Shown here: positions 23,808-36,489 of the stretch, piece after piece
How positions within the stretch are numbered: the first letter of the stretch is position 1
Layout of the letters: every line of letters starts with the position of its first letter
DNA from: Azolla caroliniana
Taxonomy: Eukaryota > Polypodiophyta
Assembly (NCBI GenBank): GCA_043228905.1
Contig: JBHGNT010000009.1
Coordinates: 20,398,001 to 20,462,000 of the forward strand
DNA length: 64,000 nt
Reading direction: 5' to 3'
The notes under the pieces: generated by a model
Seen by the model: only the letters and a program-made list of their open reading frames with translations
Databases searched by the model: none
What the model was told of the DNA's origin: nothing
Position numbers and translations under genes: made by a program

Positions 23808-26800
23808 TTCACATGTTTTTCTTTTAAGTGGCCAGTTCTTTCTTGATGAGAAATTTTGATTATGATCTTTAGCAAGAAAGAAAAAATGAGTTGTCCTCAT
23901 TTTAAGGCCTGGTTTTTGTACCATAAGTGGCAGCCAATTTTCCTTTGCGTTGTCTTTTGGTTCTGTTATACATTTGATTGTATATTAACATTTATTTGAG
24001 ATAACCTTTTTCCATTGATTCCATTAGAATTCTTTGATTTGAAAATCACACTATTTTTGTGATCTCTATTATTGATTAATATTTCAAGAACTTATTATGG
24101 GCAAAGGATTGTAGCAGATATTAGAATGACAAATATCAGAGTGCTCCAAGCTTCCTGTTTCTTCGGTTGATGAAATATATTATTCCTATGCTTTTTCAAC
24201 TCAGATGAGATGCTTCTACACTTGTTCCAGTTTTGCATGGCGTACAAATCAGTTAAAGATCAATTGAAGTGTTAACGACAAATAGACAGTAGACATTTTG
24301 TCCAGAGAAATTCTACGATCAGTCTTGTCCAAAGCAAAGCAATGTGAAAATAGTGTTTCTTTTTCAATTAGAGTCAACCTACCTTTTGTACAACAAGTAG
24401 ACATTTTGTCCATAGACATTCTACAATCAGTCTTGTCCAAAGCAAAGCAATGTGAAAATAATGTTTCTTATTCAATTAGAGTCAACCTACCTTTTGTACA
24501 ACAAGTAGACATTTTGTACATCTTAAGTTTTTGCAAAGAACTCATGTTGCGTGCTCAAACACTTCTCTCCAAAAGAAAACCTGACACAAATTCGTCTTCA
24601 ACAACCCATGGGCTTTCCATCTCCTATTTTAGATTGGCCTACATCTAGGCCAAGATATGTGCACATTCATTTGCAACATGTTGGATGGATCTGACTCATT
24701 TTTGGGCTTGCACATTGGAGCAGGAATGACCATGTCCTAGAATTATCTTTGATATCACCATGACCCACATAAGAACTGCATGCCCCAATTGGACCTTGTT
24801 CTGTGCTGAAGATACTAATTTTCGGATCATCTTGGCTACCCTGTGCTCGATGAGGAAGAGCATTTCCATTCATATCCAACTTTGTGCTAACATCAATGCT
24901 AGATATACAAGTGTTTTTAACCACTTCATGTATGGAACCAAGGAGGATTTGAACAATATATCTAAGTTGGGGGGTATCATCCACGATTACTTTCTAAGTA
25001 CAACTTGTAAGGCAAATGAGCTTTCCCACGGGGTTCTCCCAGTAATAATGGACTAAAATCCAACATTCGTGATCATTTAATGATCCAAGAGGGGAATTTG
25101 AACTTAGAAGTTCTATACATAGCATTCCTTAAGCTTGTTTTTGGTAAAGTTGATCGTAAAAAATTATGTTAGAGATATTCCATGTTATGCCAAACTCTAT
25201 TGGCACCCACCTATTTGGATCTTTGGTAACGTGTTACCCATGAATAGGAAGTGCCTTTTCCTTGTTGTAATTGTAAGTTGAATTAGTTGTTATTGAGTCT
25301 AGATTGAATTTATATCTCACAAACTATCTTCATACAATCATTAGTAGAATAAGGGACTTGATATAATATACACTTGTAGCATTTCCTTTTATAAGGATAT
25401 ATTATTGATTTTGGTATTATAACTTAAATTGCCATTGTGTCACTTTGAACTTATGGGAAGTGAAATTCAAAAACGAGATTTTGTATTGCTTTTGAAGTGT
25501 GTAAAAGTGCATTGGTGAAGCCATATTGTTGAGAGCAAACTTTATTGCCCATGATTTCAAACTATGTTTCCAATGTCAAAAACGAATTTGAAAGGATAAT
25601 GAAGTCATAAAGCCATATTTTAGGAGCAAAAAAATATTAGTGGGCATGATCCAAAGCTAAGAACATGAGACATTGTATAAGAAACATAAGCATCAAACTC
25701 ATTCTGTAAAGTCTACAACCTCAACTATAGTCTTTAGGGAAAAAAAAACTCAACTACAACATTGTGTTTATGTTTAATGCAATGACATATGTTTACTTGT
25801 TTATGTATGATAATTTCTTTGCTCAAGCTCATAGGGAGTATCAAAAGTCACTTACGTGAGGAAACAATTCACATTTTACTTCAATGTTCTAGTTCAACAT
25901 GAGACTTCCTATTCCTTGCTTGCAAATCAGTGTTCTAGTTCAATGCGACATTTCAATTCTTTGCTTGCAAAAGTGTCTCCATGTTGCTCCTTCCCATAGG
26001 GAAAGAATAAGAAAACACGAAATCTTGTGTCCCTACATTATAATATTTTATACTCTAATTTAACTAGATGGAGCATTATGTATGCGAATCGTGATTTGAT
26101 TAAATTCAAGGATCTTGTGAGTCTTCTAGAATTGATTTCTAAAACACAATTTTATTATCCTTACGATTGGCTTCTAACTAAAGTTGTCTGTGAGCACGTA
26201 TATGCCCTTCATATAATACTCGAGTGCATTGATGCTAGAGCATTGGAAAGCTAAAATATCATCGATCGTGAAACATTTAATTTGATTCTAGAAGTGTTTT
26301 ATATGTATCTAAATCTTCTTCTTTTCCAACAGTTTATTCTTTAGAAAACATTGTTAGTTGGTAAAGCAGAAGGTAAGGAATCTCTATTTGTACAATGTTG
26401 CAATGTCAAAAGGAACTCTCGAGTCACTCCACAAAATATGAAACCAGAAAAACGTACTAGAGATGGTGGCGAAAGAGCAATAATGAGAGGTCAATAGAAA
26501 AGTGGGGAAGCCCGAGCTAAAATGTGATGGAAGGTGAGTTACATTCCGGGGGGTTGTCCTTGACTCCTCTTCGATTTCGTGAATGACAATTCTTGTACGA
26601 GCAGCTGGTGGCAATGCAGGTTCGATGAAAGTTTCTCTTCCCCACGGTTCCCCATGCATTCCAGGCAACTTATTGAGCATGGAGTTGGGGAACGTAAATA
26701 AACGTCGTACGATTCGATCGCAGCACTGTCTCGAGGGCGAATCGAATGGTTGGAAGGTGAGCAGGGGGAGCATCGAGTGCATTGGAGCTTAACGGGGGGG

Positions 26801-27200
26801 CGGGGGGGGGAGATATCACATGTCAGGGGTGTGTGAGTGTGTATGGGGCCAGGACTAGCTATGAAAGGTGAGAGAATGACGGGAGGTTACGAGAGGAGGT
26901 TTACACGACAAAGGTGTCCAATGTCCGCGTGTCCATTTGTGCACTTGTCAGTGTGTCTGTCCATTGAGACTCAGAACCACCCCCCCAAAACCCACCCCCT
27001 AACAAACTAATCAACACCAATGTGTCAATACACACACTAATGGATGTGTTGATAATAATAATAAGTAAGAGAGGTATTAGAAAGCAGATTCAGGAAGAAT
27101 GGGGGGGGGTTTCATTAGGAAGAAAAACAAATGTGTGCCTGCTTTTTCTATCAATTGCTTTTTTGGCCTCCTCTCAAAGAAAGGAACAAAAGGAAAAACA
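23808..27200. other. Intergenic region between the synergin-like gene and FATA
   Basis: No gene recognised. It contains a 108-bp tandem repeat (24288-24520). A plus-strand frame at 24760-25056 (MTHIRTACPNWTLFCAEDT...) has no domain I know and may be a transposon remnant. A GC-richer stretch at 26380-26900 includes a G-run at 26793-26811 (G7-C-G10). Opposed open frames at 26384-26792 are not supported as genes. Confidence 0.45.
24288..24520 (+). repeat. 108-bp tandem repeat, 2.15 copies
   Basis: The unit starting agtagacattttgtcc recurs at 24288, 24396 and 24504, an exact 108-bp period with few differences. Since 108 is divisible by 3, one frame stays open through the copies and encodes a 36-residue repeat (LSKAKQCEN, IRVNLPFVQQ). 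No start context, intron or homology supports translation. Confidence 0.8.
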
Positions 27201-27204
27201 CAGA

Positions 27205-27342
27205 GAAACAGAGCAGCAGCAGAAGAAGAAGAAGAAGAAGAAGAAGAAGAAGAAGAAAAGAGACAGAAAGAGAAAAGAAGAACAAATTGAAAGAGAAGTT
27301 CCTGCATGCTCTGCTCTCTCTCTCTCTCTCTCTCCCTCTCTC

Positions 27343-27373
<31 letters not shown>

Positions 27374-27500
27374 TCTTTCTCTCTCTTCTCTCTCTCTCTC
27401 TCTTCTCTCTCTCTGTCTCTGTCTTTTTCTGCATGAACCCTGCATGTAACTAAATCCTTACTAATTCTTCCTCCTCCTCCTCCTCCTCCTCCTCTTCCCC
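27205..27500. repeat. Microsatellites in the FATA leader
   Basis: A (GAA)n tract at about 27222-27258, a long (CT)n tract at about 27311-27418 and a (CCT)n tract at about 27469-27494 precede the FATA start. Pyrimidine tracts are common in plant 5' UTRs. Open frames on either strand across this stretch are artefacts of the repeats. Confidence 0.85.
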
Positions 27501-27645
27501 ACATTCTCTCCTTATCTCCTCAGACATCATCATTACCTTACTTTAATCCCCATCTCTTGCCGTTTTAAGCATTTTCATTGCCCTGTTCGTCTCTGCACAT
27601 ATACAGGCTTAATCAATCAATTCGATCGTGAGTTCCGCCATTACC

Positions 27646-30600
27646 ATGCCTTTCATGACAGGCTCAGCTACAGCTACTGGCTGCGCCTCTTTCCTTCTTC
27701 CTCTCCCATCTCCTTCTGCTTCTGCTTCTTCTTCTTCTTCTCAATATGTTAGTAACAACAATTATGCAGGCCATAATGTTACCCAATGTGTTCTATTCCT
27801 TAATCCCCGACTTAATTCATCCCCAACCACCGTCAGGATTAACTACTCCTCTTCACCATCGCCGTCTTCTTCTTCTTCTTCTTCTTGTTCGTCTTCATGG
27901 ATGAATGCAATAGTAGTATCGGGGCTTATGAATCGGCAAGAATATATCAGACAAGACATTCATCCTGCGGTATCAGCTTCGGCTTCCAACTCTGCAAGAT
28001 CAGATCACAACAATTTGTTGAACATTAATAATAATTCAAATAGCCCCATGACAATGGTTCCTTCTCCTTCTCCATCTCCTCCTCCTCCTCCTTCTTCTTC
28101 TCCCCCCATCACCATCACAACCCTAGACCCCAGAGAACATCAATGTCACAAGAGCTCCAGGGCCTTCTATAAGACAGCTAATCTAGACAGCTTTAATGAT
28201 AATGTGGAAGCTGAGGCTATTGTAATCAGTGGAAATGATGATGAGAACATGGTCAACTACGACCTAAGCATCTCTACTGCTGTGTCTGCCGTCAATGGAT
28301 CTGTCATGAAGAATGTCCCGGTCAATGTTGGAGGCCATGGATGCCTCGATCCATCAGGCACCTCCTTCAAGGAGAAATTCCTGATACGATGCTACGAGGT
28401 CGGAATGAATGGCACCGCATCGCCTGAAACCATGGCCAATCTTCTCCAGGTACAATAACTTCCTCTTACATCTCGTCAACACACATAACAAGCATACATG
28501 CATGCATGCATGCCTGTTAGATAGATTGATATGTGCAATCCATGCATGCTTGCTTGAATAGATAGATGTGTGCAACGCATGCACAGAGACATAGATCTAT
28601 GTACAACTGGTTTTCTGTATCTGTGTCTTTAGTGTACCAATAGTTGCTTGTTCTTCTTTGTCGATACTAAAATTTAATCAAATGTAGATGGATGTGCTGC
28701 TCAATGCATGCACAGAAATTGTTCAAATGTAGATAAATGTGCTGCTTATTGCATGCACAGAAATTTTTCAAATGTAGATGGATGTGCTCAATGCATGCAC
28801 AGACACAAAAAAATGTTTATATTGGTTTTCTGTATATAAGCATATCACTAGTTGCTTGTCCTCCAATATGTATGCTTATTCATTCAAGCGTAGATCTATC
28901 CATTATAATTTTCTCCTCTGATTTTCAGGCCTCCATCCGTGTATTTTTTTTATCACTGTCTGTTTTGTGTATATATATCTATCTACACAATGTATGTGTG
29001 TGTACATACACAAAAATTCTCTTTTTTTTGTGACTACAGGAAGTTGCTTGCAACCATGCACAGAGTGTGGGGTTCTCGACAGATGGTTTTGCGACAACCA
29101 CCGCGATGCGCAAGAAGAGATTGATTTGGGTAACAACCAGAATGCACATTGAGGTCCTCCAATATCCTGTTTGGTAGGGTATTTCCATCACGTTTGAATT
29201 CAAAACCTTTTCTTTATTCAGTTTTGGATCATCATTTAAAACTCTAAAGATGGCAATAATTTGTAATATTAATGCTAGCTCCTTTTTAGCTTGGAACTCT
29301 CCAAGAGGTAAAATTCTCGTAAATGGAGAAAAGTTATGTGTACATTGAATGCCTCCTTGCAGTAAATTTTTTTGTCTCTTGAAGGCTTCATTAAACAAAA
29401 CAAAAAAAACCCTACTTGGGCGACTTTAAACTTTTCTCAATCTTTTTTAGCAATAATGTCAAAATATTGAATCTAAAAGTTATAATGATTTTTTGTATGG
29501 TAATTTTTTATCACTGAACTTATATGGAGATATGTGCCTTTTAGGTTACTTGAGTTTGCCCACTTGAATTTCTGTGCCCCATCTATGTTAAAATCCATTG
29601 CTCCCATACAAAAGACAAGCCGTGTCTTGCAATTGCTACCTATAAGAAATCTCAGTATTTGGCTTTGAAATCGATGATACCAAAAAAATTGAAATTTGTG
29701 TATGTGCATTGAAGTTCTGACAATTAAATTTCCTACTGCATGAAGGTATCTATTATATGCCTATATTTGTCTGTCTATTAACAAATATAAGACACTAGAT
29801 CTTGAGATGAGTTGTTAACTCTTATTTCTCCATGGACTCAGGGGTAATGCGCTCGAAATGGAGACATGGTGCCAGTGTGAAGGCAAAGCAGGCACACGAA
29901 GGGATTGGACAATTATAGACCTGGCAACCAACCAAATCGTTGGACGAGCAACTAGGTGTGACATATAGCTCTTCAAAGTTCCATCTCATGTTCATCAATC
30001 ATTTGTGCAACATACATAGACATAAGCATTTGGTGACTTCACTATTTAGTGTGTGCTCTTCTTTTTTTTGTTAATGTAGCACATGGGTAATGATGAACCA
30101 AGATACAAGACGTTTATCAAGAGTACCAGAGGATGTGCTCAATGAGCTATTACAATATTATCCTACCGAGCCAAGGTCATGTGGACCCAAGCCCCCATGT
30201 TTAATAAATCTCTCCTCAAAATTCAATCAAATTTTGGAAAGCTAATAGTATCAATGAAACTTATAAGAATAAATACAATTTGTTTTTAAATGCCTGAAAG
30301 GCTAAAGTTTATACATTGATATTACAGGTATGCATTTCCAGAGGAGAATAGCGTTAGCTTAAAGAAGATTCCAAAGTTGCAAGACCCTGCTCAACACATT
30401 CGATCTGGTCTCAAGGTAATTGTGCTCACTTGTTTAGTCTCTCATCAGGAAAAAGCTGCTCCACATCGAGCTTTTAGAAATTTTAAGCATGGTAAACCTT
30501 CTTTTTTCTACCTTTTGCATTTCGTGAAACTTTGAGCACATTATTTGAAATATTTTTTTCTTCATTTGGTTCTCTTAATTTCTCCTTACATATGATACAG

Positions 30601-31315
30601 CCAAGGCGTGGAGATCTCGACATGAATCGGCATGTGAACAATGTGACTTACATTGGTTGGGTTTTGGAGGTACAGTGTATCTGTGTCTCAAATCTCTTTT
30701 CCAACAAAACAAAGGAGATTTTGATATTTTGGGTTGTTATGATATGCATTGTGACTTTGATAGTTTTGGGATGTCAAAAAAAGCAATTATGTGTATTCTA
30801 TTCTGATTTGTTGCTTTATTTATGTATCAAAGTGCTTAAGTTTCTGAAAACAAGGTGTGTTTAGGTTAATTAATGCTATGGTTTGACATTTTTATTTCGA
30901 AGAATTGATATTTTGTGTTGTATGAAGAAAGTGTCTTGGATTAAAAAATATAAATGTTTTTGGTTAATGCAATGGCTTGATGTTTTTTATGTCAAAATAA
31001 TCATGTTTTTTGCACATGTTTTTGCAGAGTATTCCGCAAAATATACTCGAGACACACCAGTTACATACAATCACGCTAGATTATAGAAGGGAATGCAATT
31101 ACAATGATGTTGTGGAGTCATTTGCAAGTTTGGAAGGGCTAATGAATGGTGAAAGTGAAGGTTGCTTGAGCTCGAATGGTTGCGATTCAGATGATTTGGT
31201 GTTTTTGCATATTGTAAGGTTGGCAGGCTCTCATATCGAAATCAATAGGGCGAGGACAGTGTGGAGGGAAAAAGCTATCGAAAAATCTTCAAATGCTTCT
31301 TCCAATCATAACTAG
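27646..31315 (+). CDS. FATA: Plastid acyl-ACP thioesterase, FATA type
   Basis: Hydrolyses acyl-ACP (oleoyl-ACP preferred in the family) in the plastid stroma, releasing fatty acids for export. Exons 27646-28449, 29040-29173, 29842-29955, 30080-30175, 30328-30415, 30601-30669 and 31028-31315 join in phase to 530 residues. Hotdog-domain sequence begins near residue 238 (FKEKFLIRCYEVGMNGTAS) and follows FATA rather than FATB wording: EVACNHAQSVGFSTDGFATT, WVTTRMHIE, GTRRDW, STWVMMNQDTRRLSRVPE, PRRGDLDMNRHVNNVTYIGW, ITLDYRREC. Catalytic candidates are Asp419, Asn421 and His423; RREC places Cys458. The usual NQH reads NRH here. The N-terminus of about 237 residues is Ser/Pro/Asn-rich and far longer than a typical FATA transit peptide. 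Start: first ATG in a frame open from 27628; a second ATG lies three codons on. Confidence 0.92.
28682..28806 (+). repeat. 44/45-bp tandem repeat in FATA intron 1
   Basis: Three imperfect units begin at 28682, 28726 and 28770 (aatgtagat.gatgtgct...tgcatgcacag). A further gcatgcatgcatgc run lies at 28498-28512. Non-coding. Confidence 0.7.
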
Positions 31316-33610
31316 AGGGGGGGCAGCCTTTTCACCATACATTTAACTTTTCGTTTCGATGCAAATTTCCGGTGAATAGCAGTGTTTTCATGTTCAACGA
31401 ATAGCACGGTTTTCCGATGGAAGAGAAAGAGAGAAAAAAAGGCAAATTCCGAAATGTCTTTTTTTTGCATGGATCTTATACCAAGTTGGGTGATTGTGAC
31501 ATAGAGTCCCTTTTTATTTAAGGACATAGAAAATAAAAGGGGGTTGGGGGGATCATTTTTTGTGGCCAAAAAAAGATAAGTAGCACTTTGAAAGGAATCC
31601 AATGAAAAAGAAGTTGGGTTTCATTTGAATATTGGTGAACTCGAGAGTTTATAAAAAAATATATATAGCCTTGGACAGAGATCGAAATCGGGTTTTCTCT
31701 CCAAGAAATGTAGGAAATATGGATGAGTATTACAGCATAATGTTATACTTCACAAATGATCAAATATATACACATATATATATAATTTTGCTTCTAGCCA
31801 TTGTGCGCTACAATACAATGTCTACAAACCTGGGCTATACAATTGTGTTGGGAATTGTTTGTATACCTCTTAAGAATGATTTTCATCCAACAACAATCTC
31901 ATTCATACTGACATGTATGATTTGGACACATGCACCCTTGATAATTATGTTTCTCTAAACGTTGTTTGAGTAGTATTTCAACTTCTTGATTTTTTTGTCG
32001 AGTTTGCAAAGCTTGATTTGTTTTGTTCTATCCCTAGGGCTTGGATTATGTCATTGATAGATTAGCCATAGGCTTTGAATTTATACCAAGATAGGCAGGA
32101 GACTTATTGCCCGACCATCTGTAATAGAGTGTCAATATTTCATATGCAGTTACAAAAAAATCATTATTGCCCTCTTCAAATGTGCAATTAATGATATACT
32201 TTAACATATGCAAGTGATAGTTGCAACATGTTAGAATTGAATATAACATGCTAGAACTAGATATGACTTTGCTCTTTTAACGTACAAGTGATATTCACAA
32301 CATGTTAGAAATATCACATGCAAGAATGGTTCACAACCATCCTTTACCCAAAAAAGGAAGAAAAATCAAAGGTCCCTTTAATGGCCATTTTCATGTTGCT
32401 TTAAAAGTTTTGTTCTCCCCAAGCATGAGCTTGAATTTTTTTGCAAGGTAGACGGCACCAATTTGATCACAATTTCTAGTATTTGAGTGAGTTTTGAATA
32501 TTGTGCACTGTTATGTTATTTTCATGCAATACCAAGCATGCAAAAAAGGTTGTGAGAGGAAGTAGTAAGCCTAAAATTGAGGGTAAAACTTTATGCAATT
32601 TCCTCGAGTAAAAACTAATTTGTAGTGTATTCTCATCTTGCATCTAGTCTTGCGCATGAGTTCCCTGACTACTGTTCCAAGCGAGGTTTCTAAGTAAAAC
32701 ACGTGTAATTTAATAGTCGGATATGGTCTTTATTTTCACTATTAAATTTGGTAGGCCATGATCTACATAGTGGGTACGCTTCTCCCTTCACATGTACTCC
32801 GCACTAGCATGCATTACGTACTTAATTTATTGTTTGTTTTCATTCAATCACGGTTCACCATGGATACAATCAAGAAGAGCATCGTATCTCAAGTCATCAC
32901 AATTGTATTTGTCTGAGTAAGAACAATCCTATTTGTAAGATTCAATACATTTATGTTAGGCATACCACTTCTATTCTGTATGTGTGTGTGTGTGTTTGTG
33001 TGTGTTGTAAAGGGGAGTCATGAACATATGTCATATTTCTACACAACAAATTCACGATTGTCATGCAATTAATAACACCCAAAATAAGTGAATTGATTAA
33101 ATTGGCAAGCTTCATTGGCAAAGATTAATTTAAACTAGTTTAGAGAAGGGATAAACAAATTGTACAATATGGCCCTACAAACATGCATATGCACGCACAT
33201 TTAGTTTTTATTTGGAATGTCGAATAAGTCAAATGACTCGTTTTTACTGAATAATGTTGGTGTGTTGTGGATATCTCTTTTTGGGAGGGGGTCAATTGAA
33301 AGTTTTCATAAGAGACATTTTTGAGACATTTTCCAATCAAACTGTAGCGAGCGAAAAGAATAATTCACAAATATTGGGCAACACGCCATTATGGTTCATG
33401 AATCATCCGGACATATAGTGTGAAAAGGGGGGACATAAATTGAGCAGCCAGTCAAACTAATAAGTCAAAAGTCTGTCAAGTCAAAAATGCATTGCTTCTC
33501 CTTCCAACTCCCCTTGAACATACCTATAAGTACACACTTCCATTTTCCTTCAAATTCACATACCCACTCTCATCTTTTGCCAAAAACACTTCTCTTTTCT
33601 TTCATTTAAT

Positions 33611-33613
<3 letters not shown>
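31316..33613. other. Intergenic region between FATA and AOC
   Basis: This stretch should hold the FATA 3' UTR and the AOC promoter. It is AT-rich, with a (GT)n run at about 32981-33006. I see no coding exon, RNA gene or complete mobile element. Confidence 0.5.

Positions 33614-33644
<31 letters not shown>
33614..33644 (+). repeat. (CT)n tract in the AOC 5' leader
   Basis: A pure CT dinucleotide run of about 30 bp ends about 78 bp before the AOC start codon, similar in position to the CT tract ahead of FATA. It is likely 5' UTR. Confidence 0.75.
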
Positions 33645-33646
<2 letters not shown>

Positions 33647-33721
33647 ATTGCAAAAAATTTCTTCTTGTGTGTGAGGCTTACACATTCTCTACCCATACTT
33701 AGATCTATTGGCTACTTGGCC

Positions 33722-34406
33722 ATGGCATCTTATACTCATTGCCTCTCCAACATCTCATTACTTAATAGTGCGCACCCTAACCCTAACTCTAACATTAATT
33801 CCCATGCTTTTTCTCCCATTCAATTAAGGTCCATGACCTCTAATGCTTTGAACCATAACCCTCATCCCCATACATCTCCCATCAATACACCATCCAAATT
33901 CTCCACCATCGCAAACCAGAATGCGAACACAACCCTCAACTTGAACCCGTACCCTCGTTTACGTGCATCTCCGACCCAGTGTGCCACCTCGACGTCACGT
34001 GCACTACAGATTAATACAACTAATGGTCATGAATTCTCAAATTATGGAGGGGAACCATCAATGAACGTGCAAGAGATGTATGTGTATGAGATTAATGAGA
34101 GGGATAGGGATAGCCCTGCATACCTCCCTCTTAGCCACAAAATTGGCTTCTCCAATGGATTTCGTCCCCATGGATCTTTGGGTGATTTGGTTCCTTTCAC
34201 AAACAAGGTTAGAGAAAGAGTCAATTCTTTCCTAAGCACTAGTACTCAATAGTTTTTTGAAACAGTTCTAGCTAGGAGTATTTATTTGTTTTTAATTCAT
34301 GCAAGCAAGGATCATTTATCATATGTCACATGGTGTGTCCCACACGCCATTAAATTTGTTCACACTCATTCTTATCCTCAAACTATTCACGTTTTAAAGG
34401 TTGTGT

Positions 34407-34449
<43 letters not shown>

Positions 34450-35445
34450 GTATTTGAAGCATTGAGTTTCTTGAAAAAGAACCCACTTTCCAAAAAACAA
34501 AAATGATGAATTTAGACTCCTTCATAACTAGAGAGTATAAGACTCAATGTCTTCTTGTTGTTTGCATTGCACCCAATTTCATGTAGAGTCATTGTCGTGA
34601 CAAAACTTGGACTTGTTGATTGTTGTAGCTCTACGATGGATCGTTGCAGACGAGGCTGGGGATCACTGCTGGTCTATGTGTCCTCATTAAGCACTACCCC
34701 GAGAAGGGTGGAGAACGCTACGAGGCAACATATAGCTTCTATTTTGGAGACTATGGCCACATCTCAGTTCAGGTATAGCATAGCAAATTATTGAGTGCAA
34801 TTCACCAATTTGATAATTCTATTTGATGCACATTCACCAAATTTAGGCATTTTGACACTTGGTGTGTTTTTTACGCCATTCCCATTTATGCATCTACATA
34901 CATTGGATGAGCACATGTAGCTAGGTGTGAAAGGGATCATGCCAAGCCCATGTGGAAAAGTGCTCACTTCCCTCATATTTCCAATAATGCACAAACTTTA
35001 TTATCATTTGTAGTCAACAATCCACATAGCAAGGCGCATATAATGGGGCCTAATGGATGGTCCATAGCTAGACATTCTTGAACTTGACAACCAAAACTTT
35101 GGCATGCGAGGTCATAGCTCAAGCATCACATGGAAAATATCTAGGTTTAATTTGGTTTTAACATTGAAATTGGATTGCTTCATGCAGGGTCCGTACCTAA
35201 CATTCGAGGATTCAAATCTAGCAGTGACGGGTGGATCAGGAATATTCACCGGGGTGTATGGCACAGTGCGATTGCATCAAATTGAATTCCCCTTCAAGAT
35301 CTTCTATTCCTTCTATCTACAAGGCATTCCCATGCTCCCAACAGAACTCACACGTGCACATGTTCCACCATCACAATCCATTAGGCCCTCCCTTGCTGCT
35401 AAGCATTGTCACCCAACAGCTACTGCTCCTAATTTCTCAGATTAA
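33722..35445 (+). CDS. AOC: Allene oxide cyclase (jasmonate pathway)
   Basis: Cyclises 12,13-epoxy-octadecatrienoic acid to 12-oxo-phytodienoic acid in the plastid. Exons 33722-34207, 34629-34772 and 35188-35445 give 295 residues in phase. Residues 1-115 form a Ser/Asn/Thr-rich transit-like region. The barrel starts at [20 protein letters not shown] (about 116) and continues through [76 protein letters not shown] and [15 protein letters not shown]. The Glu/Asn of YEINE and the Cys of GLCVLIK, important in the family, are conserved. The barrel is complete. A C-terminal tail of about 30 residues ([10 protein letters not shown]...) extends beyond the usual end. Start: MASYTH in a CCATGG context. 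The transit region includes telomere-like CCCTAA hexamers coding NPNPNSN. Confidence 0.93.
34403..34450 (+). repeat. (GT)n microsatellite in AOC intron 1
   Basis: A long tg dinucleotide run lies between AOC exons 1 and 2. Non-coding. Confidence 0.9.
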
Positions 35446-36489
35446 TACTCCCTATTTGAGAATGTCTTCAATACTAGCCCTCACATATTGAAAAGTGGCC
35501 CAATTTTTGGTACAATGTAAAAACAAAGTCCATTGTACATTCTTATTCATTAGTCTACCAATACTTGGTAGAAGGTCTAAGAGTAGTTATGTTTCATTAA
35601 GAAACCTAATTAAGCATACTAATGAGTGGGTATCTGTATACAACAAAAGATTGTCCCCGATTGACCATATATACATGTGAATATTTGTCGTTTATCAATT
35701 ATAGATGGGTTTATTGTTAAATTGGTCTAAGAATCTCTAAATCTCACACTGTGCATATTTGTAGACGACATGTGTTGTATCATGAGCTAAGTGTCTCTAC
35801 CTCATGGTGTGACGTAGTGAGTTGCAAAAGAACCTCCATGTCAATAACCCATTTACATCAAGAAAAATTAGAAAATGGGCGAGAATTTCAAAATGTGGGA
35901 CACCATGAACAAATCACCAATCCAAGTCATGTTCCAACTAATATATTATCTAATGATTACAGTAAACTATAACAATGCAATATGTAAGATTTAAAAAAAT
36001 GAAAACATAAATTTACCATATTCATTCGTTGTCATGAACATTCATTGGGTTATTGGGCTGAAGTGTATCCTTTATTCAAATATCTTTTTCGAAAATGCCT
36101 CATTATTTTCAAAAAGTATTGCGCACGTTCCTTGTATATTCATCATGCTCATTGCGAATATGTCCTAAATTGATTAGCTTTATGAGAACTAGTGATAGTG
36201 AACCACACTTCCACAAACTAATAGACCTCAAGTCCTATATACTTACCGAATGCTAAAAACGAGAGAGATGCGTTAGAAGGGAATCACAATTATCACGAAG
36301 GCAAAAAAAGACAAAGTAGAAACTCTTGGTGAACCTAATGTGTAACTCGTGCCAATTGTATAAGACAAGGTGCGTGTTAGCTTTGTAACAAAAAACACTA
36401 TTTCCTAGGGGAATCATGATGATTGAAGTAAAACCATTGTTAATATATATCAAGGAATCTATCTTATTATATCTCATTCCTTCTCTTTG
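35446..36489. other. AOC 3' flank
   Basis: Likely AOC 3' UTR followed by AT-rich spacer. No gene or repeat family recognised. Confidence 0.45.

Noticed and set aside
24288-24520. CRISPR-like direct repeats
   Set aside because: A 108-bp contiguous tandem duplication without spacers in a plant nuclear genome is not a CRISPR array.
26384-26792. 132-codon minus-strand frame opposed to a 69-codon plus frame
   Set aside because: No domain, splice partner or start context; both lie in one GC-richer stretch where open frames arise by chance.
27022-27504. Several open frames of 60-143 codons on both strands
   Set aside because: They are produced by (GAA)n, (CT)n and (CCT)n microsatellites in the FATA leader and encode only Ser/Leu/Arg/Glu runs.
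27628-27645. Upstream extension of FATA
   Set aside because: The frame is open from 27628 but starts at GTG, which is not a normal start in plant nuclear genes; ATG at 27646 was chosen.
33665-33721. Upstream extension of AOC
   Set aside because: The frame is open but has no ATG; the first ATG, in good context, is at 33722.
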